64,000 bases of DNA from Maratus speciosus. Lineage: Eukaryota; Arthropoda; Arachnida; Araneae; Salticidae. The translations under genes and the position numbers were made by a program. Shown here one piece after another: positions 23,901 to 33,261 of the stretch (positions within the stretch are counted from its first letter, which is position 1; each line of letters starts with the position of its first letter). The stretch lies in contig OZ010795.1 of assembly GCA_963932465.1 (NCBI GenBank), forward strand, positions 478,010,806-478,074,805, in the 5' to 3' direction. A model generated the notes under the pieces. That model worked only from the letters and a program-made list of their open reading frames with translations, was not told the origin of the DNA and made no database searches.

Positions 23901-24503
23901 ACTTTCCCATCTAATACCTTGGTTAAAGATATTTTCGAATTATTAATCAGCGATCCCTAAAAAATAGTTACAATAGGCTGGACTAAAGTCCACGTTGGGA
24001 ATATCGGAAATGAGAAAGCAGACGAATTAGCAAAGCAAGCAACTATTGAAGAAAATGCGGACATTGTGGCTCCTTTGGACTTTCCTATTTCTCTTATTAA
24101 ACGTGTAACTCGGGAAAATTCTTATGCTGAATGGCAAAGATACTGGAATTCAAGCGGTAAAGGAAGGGATACATATGGCGTTATCAGGAAGGTAAACTTT
24201 AACTACATTTGCTCAAACCAGGTGGTACAGTACTTTATAACTGGACATGGCAGCTTTCCATCTTTTTAAAATAAAATTGGGAAGAGAAGTTCAACAAAAT
24301 GTGACTGCGGTAAGGAAGGCAATGTTACTCATTATTTATTTGGAAGGTGTCCATTAGTTCCTTTTTTCTTTCATTTTGATACCTCTGCAAGCGTCAGATA
24401 CAACATTAGAAGAATTTTATTTGATAATCACAACTATAGGAAATTATGTGATATTTATAATGCTTTGAATGCTAATTACTCATTCATAAGGTATAAAGTT
24501 TGA
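20904..24503 (+). pseudogene. LINE A ORF2: endonuclease - reverse transcriptase - RNase H, three stops
   Basis: One frame runs from 20904 to the stop at 24501-24503, broken only by TGA at 22077, TAA at 23958 and TAA at 24267. The endonuclease (AP-like) shows VLQINLHH, CQDPYV (the family usually has E for this D), AGDFNV and FSDHL. The reverse transcriptase shows KAPGSD, SYRPITLL, QHGFREKHS, SIDIQAAFDAV, GCPQGSCLGP and the active site YADD at 22923-22934. RNase H shows YTDGSKMESG, YQAELSAL and FTDSKAS, then the second stop, then GNEKADELAK. The C-terminal knuckle is CDCGKEGNVTHYLFGRC. No ATG starts the frame; ORF1 and ORF2 overlap by about 17 bp, consistent with reinitiation or frameshifting in the parent. 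The enzymes would nick target DNA and copy the RNA in place. Confidence 0.92.
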
Positions 24504-25626
24504 GTCTTCTATGTAATTTAACTGTATTAAACATTTTGGCTTATATTTGAAGTCTCTGTTATTGTGGGCTATTAAGCAACTAGACTATGTGAATTAAGAT
24601 CTCACAGGATACGAGATGGTTCAAATATTTTAATTTTCTGTTCTAATGCGGGTGCATTATTATCAGTTTCATTGCCTGTTGACTAATGTTCAGAAATGAA
24701 GAAGTATATTGGATGTATCGAATAGTGTTACATTATCTCATTTTCGTAATTTCCATTTCTACTTTGTGTTCAAGAGTAATTATTGCATATGGACATATTA
24801 AAACTTATTTTATTTACTATAAGCCATCTCTTGGGATATAAACATTGTGTTTTATTTGCATTTATATCAGTATATTAATATTCGCACTTATGACATTAAC
24901 ATTTTATCGTAATAGTTGTGATTTAGAGTGGTGGACTGACCATTAGTTTGTGTGTACTGTGTGTGACACAACATAGTTTGATTGCCCATTGTCACTTCAT
25001 ATATTCTACAAGTTATCATCTATGTTCTATTTTATGCAACTACCAAAATCACTTGATGAACTCAGTATTGATTGATTTTCTATTATCATAAATTGAGAAG
25101 CTGTTTGGTTTGGATCTTTTTGATTGGTTATGAAGAGCGAGGATTGGAGCTGATCTATATAGTGGAACAATTTAGAACTTGCTCTAAAGAATTACATTTA
25201 ATCTTGCAGACTTTTAATTGCATCATTCTTCATTATATTTGGTTACAGGTAACCCATAAACCTGTGCTTTTGTAGTATCATTGTTTAGTATTTTGGTCTA
25301 TTTATTGGTTGAGGGTTATCCATTAACCCCCATATTATGTTATTATTTTTAATTTTCTTATATTGGTTGTGGGTTACCCATAAACCCTTTTTCTTGTACT
25401 GTGTATTTTCAGTTGTATGTTAACTTGAACATACGTTTGTGTTGACATAGCGAGTTGCTATGAGCATATAGGTTATGCGATTTCTTATTTTATTTAGTTA
25501 TATAATCGTCCACTGGTTTAGCCCGTTTCTGCGGTAAGATGGAACTGGGTGGAGGAGGGATCTACGTGCCAGGACATTTGTCCATTAGCCTTGCGGTTGG
25601 CGTCCTGGCTGGGTGTCTAAATATCT
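24504..25626 (+). other. LINE A 3'UTR with three hairpins
   Basis: Non-coding. Three short hairpins recur at about 60-nt spacing: CAGGT...ACCTG (25246-25264), GGGTTA...TAACCC (25313-25329) and GGGTT...AACCC (25371-25387), each with a loop built on CCAT. The last 100 bases are GC-richer (ggtggaggagggatctacg ... gttggcgtcctggctgggtg), the expected place for the reverse transcriptase recognition structure. Confidence 0.6.
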
Positions 25627-25790
25627 AAATATCACACTACATTCTTTTTTACACTTTTTCTTATGTGTTATAAACTATCTTAAAGTTTCAAACAGATCGA
25701 GTGGCGGTCTTAACCAATAATTCAAGATATTTCCTGAAATTATTATTCGAAAATAGTGGTATGAATACTTGTAAACTTTCTGATGATGAA

Positions 25791-26695
25791 TGAGTTATAC
25801 TTATCTCATAGCTCTGTTCAAAAACCCCACGCAAATTATTAGAGTTTATATTACTAATTTAAGTTAATTCGTGGTTAAAAAAAGCACATGTTTCCATTTT
25901 AAACGACGCATTTGATAGCAATAAACCGATTAATTAAATAATAATTAATATTTCAGCTTGTAATTAAGATAGGACTTAGATATGGGTATCAATAAAATCA
26001 TCGAGAAAATTTGACATCGGGATGCCAAAAAATTTAATTAAAAAATTTAATATTTAAAAAGTTGAAATTTCGTATTAAAATATGCTATTATGGAAAACCG
26101 CAGCTTCGTCATGTCTACCTGCTTTCCCGCCGAATTGAAATCTTTTTTTCCTTGTCTTTCCAATTAAAGAAATTAAATTTTTATCGATCGATTTTTAGTG
26201 TATATTTTAACTTATACACATCGCAGAAATGGGAACTTTATACCAAATGAAAGTAGATTTTTTTCTGCGTCTGTCTATTCCATTTACACATTTCTCGGAC
26301 CAAGATTTTCTGATATGCGATTTGGCTTTAAAATGTCCACTTCATTTTTCGGCTTAATTTCCTCTGTGGAAACCGTACATCGGCTGATTTTACTGGCAAC
26401 CCTTAGGAGAAACACGGATGATTTGGAGAAGTTCCGTTTGAACCTGCGTTAAAAAGATGGATTTGTTAATTTTAGAAGTTAATTAGCCCGTAATTCGGTT
26501 AATTACCAACTTTTCCAAACTTTATGATTTGTTGTTTGATGTGAGGTGTTCAGCTATAAGTACCCAAAATTTCAAGTCTCATGTATAGTTCATGTATAAT
26601 CAAATTTCATGTATAGTTTCTGAAAACGGGCTCTGTGACGGACAGACAAAGGAGTGAAACGGATAGGGTTTCGTCAGATGAACGAAACCCTAAAA
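25791..26695. repeat. Probable dispersed repeat ending in a GGGTTTCGT/ACGAAACCC hairpin
   Basis: The segment ends ctgtgacggacagacaaagg followed by a hairpin GGGTTTCGT...ACGAAACCC and taaaaag (26667-26697). This is the same architecture as the right end of the 10166-11447 repeat (CAGACA run, hairpin, CCCTAAA). The left boundary is not visible. The 84-codon frame at 26198-26452 lies inside and has no recognisable domain. Confidence 0.4.
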
Positions 26696-26697
26696 AG

Positions 26698-27349
26698 ATA
26701 TTAAAATCCTTTTACAGAAGAAATTTAGTTAAATTGATTAAACTTTATAACATGCAACATTTTGATGTTTCAAAAAATACTGAACTAGAATTCTGATATA
26801 AAAACTGTATTTTTATAAAATTTTTGAAGATTTACCCGAACCGTGCTGCTAGTTGTTTACCGTTTCTTGACGGAATTTCTGAATTTTCCATTTTTCCTCA
26901 CATGAAAGGACATTATTCCGTCTAAGCTGCATACAAGAAAGAAATCTAGAACTTAACTATGCTCATAAAGAAATTCCTTGAAACTATTCAAAGCGTCCAG
27001 AAAATGTGCTGCCAAATTTTCCATTTTTTAAATTTTTGTTTAAAGAGTGTATTTTACACAACATACCAAACTTATATGGCTTTCGTATCAGAACGTCACT
27101 CTGAAGTGTTTGTTTGAAACATTTAAAGCTAAAAGATAACTTTTGGGAATATCGTGATTAAAAATTTGCATTTTAATGTTTTGAAAGAATGTAGTCAAAA
27201 ATAAAGACACAATAAATCCTTAATAGTTGTTTTTTCTGCATTTTTTTCACATATATATGTTATACTAACGTTTATGCTTGTCTGTGAAATATCTTTAAAT
27301 GGGTACAAATAAATGCATAGATTTAGAAACTATTTATTTTTTTAAATAT
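26698..27349. other. AT-rich, no recognisable feature
   Basis: No gene or repeat boundary seen. Confidence 0.4.
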
Positions 27350-27638
27350 TACAGTTGCGCTCAAAAGTATTTTGACAACCTTATATTCTCGCTTATTTTT
27401 TTTTTAATATAAAAATTTAAAAGAAAATATATTCCCTATAATTGAGAACACTATGACTGCACTTATTCAAATGTATCAAGTTTCAACTTGTTTGTTTACA
27501 TTCGGCGCCACCGAAGAAATATGACTCCTCCTTAGCACAAAAGTATTTTGACAATTAGTTTCCATTTAATTGTTGAAGGTGTCAGTGTCGCTATAGCTTC
27601 GATTAGTGTTTATATTGACTTATTGTGATTATTTTTAA

Positions 27639-28097
27639 ATGCCGAAATGTAAAAAATATTGAAGTGATTCTAGAAAAGCCGCTGTAAATGCACTTAAGAA
27701 TGGTATACTGCAAGCAGAATTAGCTCGTTCTTTTAACGTGTCTCGACAACTTGTTATTACATGGAATAAAGTTTTTAATAAACAGAAATACATCGAAAAT
27801 AAGCCTGAAAGTGGCCATCCGAAAAAAACAACTTACAGTGTTGACTGTATTATAAAAATGATATCTACAAGTGATTATCGAAAGACCGCTGTAATAATAA
27901 AAAATGAATTGAAAGAAAATTACGGCAGAGACATACACGTTTCATCAGTCAAACGACGCCTAAACCTCTATGGTTTACATGGCAGAAGACCAGCAAAAAC
28001 ACGTTTGTTATCTACTAAGAACAGGAAGGCTAGAGTCGCATTTCTAAAACGGCATAACCCTTTCAGGGGCAAAGCCATTCCATTGCTAAAGTGTTGA
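27639..28097 (+). pseudogene. Tc1-like transposase N-terminal half (left arm)
   Basis: ATG at 27639 is followed by seven codons (M-P-K-C-K-K-Y) and an in-frame TGA at 27660. The frame then runs open to 28097. Visible parts: a first helix-turn-helix (AELARSFNVSRQLVITW), a basic linker with SGHPKK (the GRPR-like hook), and a second HTH-like region (VIIKNELKENYG...SSVKRRLNLYGL) ending with KNRKARVAFLKRH. These are the DNA-binding domains of Tc1 transposases. The DDE catalytic domain is absent: after KRHN the sequence passes into the palindrome centre. If translated past the stop it could bind the terminal repeats but not cut. Confidence 0.85.
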
Positions 28098-28216
28098 AAT
28101 TAATGATTGACACCGGAATTCGAAAACAAATTTATTTGTAAATAAGAAAAAGCTATATTTCACACACATAATAAACCGAATTTTTTTAACCAAAATTCTG
28201 GTGTCAGTGATTAATT

Positions 28217-28677
28217 TCAACACTTTAGCAATGGAATTGCTTTGCCCCTGAAAGGGTTATGCCGTTTTACAAATGCAACTCTAGCCTTCCTATTCTTAGT
28301 AGATAACAAAAGTGTTTTTGCTGTTCTTCTGCCATGTAAATCAAAGAGGTTTAGGCGTCGTTTGACTGATGAAACGTGTATGTCTATGCCGTAATTTTCT
28401 TTCAATTCATTTTTTATTATTACAGCGGACTTACGACAATAACTTGTAGATATCATTTTTATAATAAAGTCAACATTGTAAGTTGTTTTTTTTTTCGGAT
28501 GGCCACTTTGAGGCTTATTTTCGATGTATTTCTGTTTATTAAAAACTGTATTCCATGTAATAACAAGTTGCCGAGGCACTTTAAAAGAACGAGCTAATTC
28601 TGCTTGCAGTCTACTTTCTTAAGTGCATTTACAGCGGCTTTTCTAGAATCACTTCAATATTTTTTACATTTCGGCAT
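28217..28677 (-). pseudogene. Tc1-like transposase N-terminal half (right arm, inverted copy)
   Basis: Mirror copy of 27639-28097 on the minus strand. It has the same ATG, the same early TGA and the same truncation point, so the stop and the truncation predate or accompany the duplication. Differences include SGHPKKKT (a codon insertion in the A-run), YGID for YGRD and LFDLHG for LYGLHG. The open stretch is 28217-28579. Confidence 0.85.
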
Positions 28678-28969
28678 TTAAAAATAATCACAATAAGTCA
28701 ATATAAACACTAATCGAACCTATAGCGCCCCTGACACCTTCAACAATTAAATGCAAACTAATTGTCAAAATACTTTTAAGCTAAGGAGGAGTCATATTTC
28801 TTCTGTGGCGCCGAATGTAAACAACAAAGTTGAAACTTGATACATTTGAATAAGTGCAGTCATAGTGTTCTCAATTATAGGGAATATATTTTCTTTTACA
28901 TTTTTATATTAAATAAAATAAAATAAGAGAGAGTATAAGGTTGTCAAAATACTTTTGAGCGCTACTGTA

Positions 28970-30003
28970 CCCTTAATTTACTAACTATGCACACATTCAT
29001 ATGTACTTAAAATTAAGAGAGTAAAGCATTATAAATATATGAGCAGCCCTGTGCGAGGCTGTAGTACTGCTATGTTTATTTACTGATACATTTTTCAATA
29101 ATTTATAAGAAACTGCAATTTTTTAATTAAACAATTTGTTTTGTACCTGTTCAATCTAAGTGTATTATGTCAAAATCTTGATAAAAACCTTTCATACAAA
29201 ACCTCATTCGTCATTGTGCGTTTTATGTATGTGTAGAAAAATGTATGTTGGCATCAGTAACAATATGTATGATAATACTTAACCTAAATTTATAACGGAA
29301 ATTCAGTATGAAATGTCATATATGTGCGAAAAACCTTATCGAATGATATCTTATTCATTGTAGTAGGCTACATATTAGTTAAATTCAGTATGCGATGTCC
29401 GATGTCGGCAAAAGGCCTTTCCAATGATACATACAGTCTAATGTTTTAATAATTTGGACAGCGTAAGTTTATGGAAATAATATTTTGGTAATTTTAGGCT
29501 AAAAAAACATTTTAAGAATTAAATTAATGTAAGGATGGATTTTCTATTATAATTATTTTTGAAGGTTTATTATAAATTAGTGCAACAGCTCCTTTTTGAA
29601 CATTTTATTTAGTCGAAATTCGATGAGCTCCACCTTGTTAAATATTATATTATGAAAACGTATCTCGATAAGTGGAGCATTACTTCAAAAGCAGATACTT
29701 TTGCAAACAGTCCCAACAGTATTTAAATCCTTTTTCTGTTTCAATATGAGTTACATAAGCATGAGCCACAGACAAAATATAAACTACGTATAAAATAATT
29801 ACAAAAATTCAAATGATCATTCAAATGATCATTTTGACTCATTTTACATCTTCCATTTTCTTTAAATCTTAAAAATTATGCTGTTAAACATTACGCTATT
29901 TGAAAATTGTGGATATAAAAATAATTGATTATTTCTGTACAATAAACCTAAGATTGGGTATTGGGTATTCGGTACTATTTGTATGCAATTACTAAAATAT
30001 TTT
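28970..30003. other. AT-rich, no recognisable feature
   Basis: No supported feature. A small direct repeat (caaatgatcatt twice at 29810-29833) is visible. Confidence 0.4.
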
Positions 30004-30086
30004 TTAATAATTAATAGTTTTCAAATGAAAATCAAATTTCAAAGTAATTTCTTAAGAGGCGCAAAGGGCCAACATAGTGAAAAAGA

Positions 30087-30157
30087 TTCCATGCCGGGAC
30101 TCGATCCCGGGCCATCAGTGTGGCGCACTGACGTTCTACCGACTAAACCACATGGAA
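30087..30157 (-). mobile_element. tRNA-Gly-like SINE head (minus copy)
   Basis: A 71-nt segment folds as a tRNA: acceptor TTCCATG/CATGGAA, D arm GTTTAGTCGGTAGAAC, anticodon stem TCAGT/ACTGA with loop GCGCCAC (anticodon-like GCC), and T arm CCGGG-ATCGAGT-CCCGG. Position 33 is C rather than T and the T loop starts with A. It is linked to a conserved SINE body and tail, so I call it a SINE promoter region and not a tRNA gene. Confidence 0.7.
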
Positions 30158-30345
30158 CAATACCCAGCCTGGAAAATTTCTCACTATTATATGTTGGCAA
30201 GGCTACAAACGCAGCACAAGATGGAATATTTATCGCGAGCCACCGACATGGTGCAAACACGAAATTTAATTAAATCCAGCATCGATAGAAACTATATTAA
30301 TACATGGAAAATATTCCAGAGAGAAACATTCCAGGCTGGGTATCG

Positions 30346-30416
30346 TTCCTTGTGGTTTAGTCGGTAGAACGTCAGTGCGCCATACTGATGGCCCGGGTTC
30401 GAGTCCCTGCATGGAA
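30346..30416 (+). mobile_element. tRNA-Gly-like SINE head (plus copy)
   Basis: Inverted sister of 30087-30157, with TTCCTTG/CATGGAA acceptor ends, the same D arm and anticodon region, and a canonical B box GGTTCGAGTCC. It is followed by the shared SINE body to about 30490. Confidence 0.7.
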
Positions 30417-30547
30417 TCTTTTTCACTATGTTGGCCCTTTGCACCTCTTAAGCAATTACTTTGAAATTTGATTTTCATTTGAAATATTGTATGCAAGGCG
30501 AATGTTTCTCTCTGGAATATTTTCCATGTATTAATAATTAATAGTTG

Positions 30548-31650
30548 TTATTAAAAAAGCTCCCTCAAATCCTAATTAATGTATTTGTTTTATTCAAAAT
30601 AAAAGTTCAAAAATTCGCAAAAATTTAATTAACATTAAAATATGTTTGAATGTTTGTCACTAGATATTGAAACATTTCACATTATACACATGTATTTTTG
30701 GTACAATTTAATGGATTGTATGGGTATTTTAAAATTTAAAGATACTTTTAAAAAGTCGAATACATAGTTTAAAGGAGTAAGTTTATGTATAACCATATTT
30801 ATCTGACTTGCATAATACACTAAGTAGAAGAAAAAAATACTTTTACAAATTAATGACAGCAGTTTTCTTTTAACAGGAAAATCTATTTTTGAGAAATGAT
30901 AGGTGATTCGGTACTAAAGAGTTATCAAAAATACTAATAAAGAAATCTATACAAACTGGTACATTACTAATGATAATGGCATATGAAATATTTACCTTTT
31001 TGATAAAAAAGGAAGACCTTTTAATTTCACGAGCAATTTCATAGACAAACAATATCAAAAAACAGTAACTACTGAACTTCTGGGAATGTCACTATTTAAA
31101 AAGACATTTTTATACAAACTTTTTAACTTCACAAGCTATTAGATAAACAAACTGTTTAACAAAAACGGGGTTCTTGATAGGACAACGGGGTTCCCAATAG
31201 AACAGTTTCCATTTTATACTTAAAAATAGATAATAAATTGTATGTTTCTTTCATTGCCGCATCATTTGAGAAATTGATTACAAATTACTATCATTGCTTT
31301 TTAAACATTTCAAATTTCCGCTCCATTTAATATAAAGCAGTTTAAACCTAAACAGACTTGTCAATAAATTTATTTTGAAAAACATTTGAACAGAAACGTT
31401 TATTTTATTTGCTCAAACTTTTATGTAAAAATTATACGAAGCATTATTTAATGAAAAATTTAATTTCATAAATTACCTAATTATTTAAACTTACTAATTG
31501 TATGAAAATAAATGAAATAAAAATGTAAATAACTGATAAATAACACAAAATCAATTTTCTTTAAATACGAGAGATATTAAATCTTACTTATACTATTTTT
31601 AATAGTGATCATGTTATAGTGAACCGTGATTGTAAAAGAACTGTGGTGAA
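30548..31650. other. AT-rich, no recognisable feature
   Basis: Short open frames only (for example 30870-31058 minus). The direct words acggggttc at 31166 and 31185 are the only local repetition noticed. Confidence 0.4.
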
Positions 31651-31659
31651 TCGCCTAAG

Positions 31660-32232
31660 CTCAAAAAACAGATATATGGATTGTATAGAGCATTCATACA
31701 AGATCGAAAAATGGTAGTGGATTTGGCTCGTTCTGGTCAGCATTCAGCGCCTACGAACGAATCAAATATCAATAAAATCAAGAAGCTGGTACTTGAAAAT
31801 TATCGTATGAGTCTTAGAGATTTTGCTCAATATATATCGCATATATTTTAAGTCCGTTCATAACGTTATGCCTAATATTTTGGGCATGAAACGCATCGCC
31901 ACGCGACTGGTTTCGAAAGAGCTCAATTTTCTCCTATTGTTCTGCAAGATGTTTTGACCAAAGACACAACTAATGTCATCGACCAAGTGACGTACTCGTC
32001 TGGTGTCTCGACATGTGATTTTGTCCTGTTCAGGAAGCTGAAATTACCCTTCGAGGAATATGTTTTGAGGCAACTGAGGCCATAAAAGAAAATTCACAGA
32101 AGAAGCCATACCCTAATTTATCTACCTAAAATGAATGGAGGATTGGGTCCTGCGCTAGCATAGTTGCATTGAATTCGATGTGGTCTACTTTGAAGGTGGC
32201 AAAATAAATTTTCATGAAAAAAATATTTTTGT
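31660..32232 (+). pseudogene. Decayed mariner transposase
   Basis: Mariner-type blocks appear in order with shifts and stops. They are a segment like IYGLYRAFIQDRKMVVDLARSG, then NKIKKLVLENYRMSLRDFAQ (second HTH), then VHNVMPNILGMKRIATRLVS. An internal deletion follows, then CDFVLFRKLKLPFEEY (the block holding the third catalytic Asp in mariner). The C-terminus is CIEFDVVYFEGGKINF. The central catalytic region with the first two Asp residues is missing. The last part and the 3' flank are duplicated at 32651-33180. Confidence 0.75.
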
Positions 32233-33180
32233 GTGTGTTTTTTTTTAAGAATTCCGTATAATTTTTACACAAAATGTACATTAAGCAACTGCGAAAGATG
32301 CTTATTCACGATAATTAGCTTTAGCATTACTCCAGATGAACTTTCCATACCTTTTCTCTATTTAATGAGTTTATTCCAAAAATATCAATTGAGCTAATTT
32401 ATGAGCTTTCCTTTTCACTGAAATCTATATTAGCATATTTATTTCACAGTTGTTGTTGTTTTGCAATTCCTACTATTAGCTCACACTCTCCCTATATTTA
32501 TATATTTATATATTTATCTTGTTCAAATTTTCAATCGTTAATGAAATACTCATTATTCATCCTATCAAGTTGAAATAAATTTTTTTTAATTTGTACTGGA
32601 TGGCAATTGATGTTAATACAGTTTTTTTTTTCAAATATTAATTAATTAATTAGTTGCATTGAATTCGATGTGGTCTACTTTGAAGGTGGCAAAATAAATT
32701 TTCATGAAAAAAATATTTTTTTTTGTGTTTTTTTTTTTTTTTTTTTAAGAATTCCGTATAATTTTTACACAAAATGTACATTAAGCAACTGGGAAAGATG
32801 CTTATTCACGATAATTAGCTTTAGCATTACTCCAGATGAACTTTCCATACCTTTTCTCTATTTAATGAGTTTATTCCAAAAATATCAATTGAGCTAATTT
32901 ATGAGCTTTCCTTTTCACTGAAATCTATATTTGCATATTTATTTCACAGTTGTTGTTGTTTTGCAATTCCTACTATTAGCTCACACTCTCCCTATATTTA
33001 TATATTTATATATTTATATATTTATATATTTATCTTGTTCAAATTTTCAATCGTTAATGAAATACTCATTATTCATCCTATCAAGTTGAAATAAATTTTT
33101 TTTAACTTGTACTGGATGACAATTGATGTTAATACAGTTTTTTTCAAATATTAATTAATTAATTAATTTTTAATTAATTA
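32161..33180. repeat. ~490-bp tandem duplication of the mariner tail and its 3' flank
   Basis: tagttgcattgaattcgatg at 32161 recurs at 32651, and the copies stay collinear to about 32640 and 33180. They differ by few substitutions, a longer T-run in copy 2 (32735-32746) and extra tatttatata units near 33000. The junction is a run of attaatt repeats, which could have mediated the duplication. The frame at 32670-32897 in copy 2 is the mariner C-terminus running on into flank and is not a gene. Confidence 0.9.
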
Positions 33181-33261
33181 ATTTTAGTTTTGCATGGGAG
33201 ACAAAATGGCGGCCATTGGTTATTGAAGGTCAATGAAAGTATTTTGATTAAGGGGTTACCA

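Larger units (their letters stand above)
20561..25626 (+). mobile_element. LINE A: 5'-truncated non-LTR retrotransposon with 13-bp target duplication
   Basis: The direct repeat aaatatcacacta (20548-20560 and 25627-25639) flanks the element. Joining the flanks restores a normal ~400-bp satellite monomer. Order inside: the last part of ORF1 (gag zinc knuckles), ORF2 (endonuclease, reverse transcriptase, RNase H, C-terminal CCHC), and a 1.1-kb 3'UTR ending ggctgggtgtctaaatatct. The 5' end starts within ORF1 codons, the usual result of incomplete reverse transcription. The 3' end has a short aaatatct-type tail and no poly(A). Domain order with an ORF2 RNase H resembles R1/I/Jockey-group LINEs; I do not name the clade. 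Three nonsense codons make it inactive. Confidence 0.92.
19020..25790. repeat. ~400-bp tandem repeat (satellite), split by LINE A
   Basis: Monomer landmarks such as cgccattcttctttatac (19441), cgtgccattttttataaac (19848), cgtgtcattcttttttacac (20248) and cacactacattctttttt (25634) recur, each followed by ...tatcttaaagtttcaaac and a gttagatttcct block. C-runs precede the landmark in most monomers. The array occupies about 19020-20560, resumes at 25627 and fades by about 25790; 20561-25626 is inserted LINE. Open frames at 19519-19845 and 20316-20561 are repeat-borne. Confidence 0.8.
27352..28967. mobile_element. Palindromic Tc1-like element: two opposed transposon halves
   Basis: The left end CAGTTGCGCTCAAAAGTATT and right end complement CAGTAGCGCTCAAAAGTATT lie between TA dinucleotides (27350-27351, 28968-28969). 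The two arms are inverted copies for about 770 bp each (roughly 93% alike by eye), leaving a spacer of about 65 bp near 28125-28190. Each arm has a second, subterminal copy of the terminal motif (caaaagtattttgacaatta at 27537 and its inverse at 28757). This matches the IR/DR layout of Tc1-family transposase-binding sites. Each arm encodes the same N-terminal transposase fragment. The element is therefore a foldback built from two 5' halves, with no catalytic domain. Confidence 0.9.
30020..30530. mobile_element. Inverted pair of tRNA-derived SINEs flanked by a 16-bp direct repeat
   Basis: A SINE on the minus strand (30020 to about 30170) and one on the plus strand (about 30335-30490) share head, body (ggccctttgc...cttaag) and tail (ttgattttcatttgaaa). 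ttaataattaatagtt flanks the pair at 30004-30019 and 30531-30546. Around the plus copy a 36-bp word (tacatggaaaatattccaga...) occurs inverted at 30301 and 30498-30535. The non-SINE middle (30175-30300) has no gene. Confidence 0.65.

Noticed and set aside
30087..30416. Two tRNA-Gly(GCC)-like folds as functional tRNA genes
   Set aside because: Both are fused to the same non-tRNA body and tail in inverted copies, and the T loop or position 33 departs from canonical tRNA; a SINE head explains them better.
32670..32897. 75-codon frame as a new gene
   Set aside because: Starts in the duplicated mariner C-terminus (FEGGKINF) and runs into a T-run and flank.
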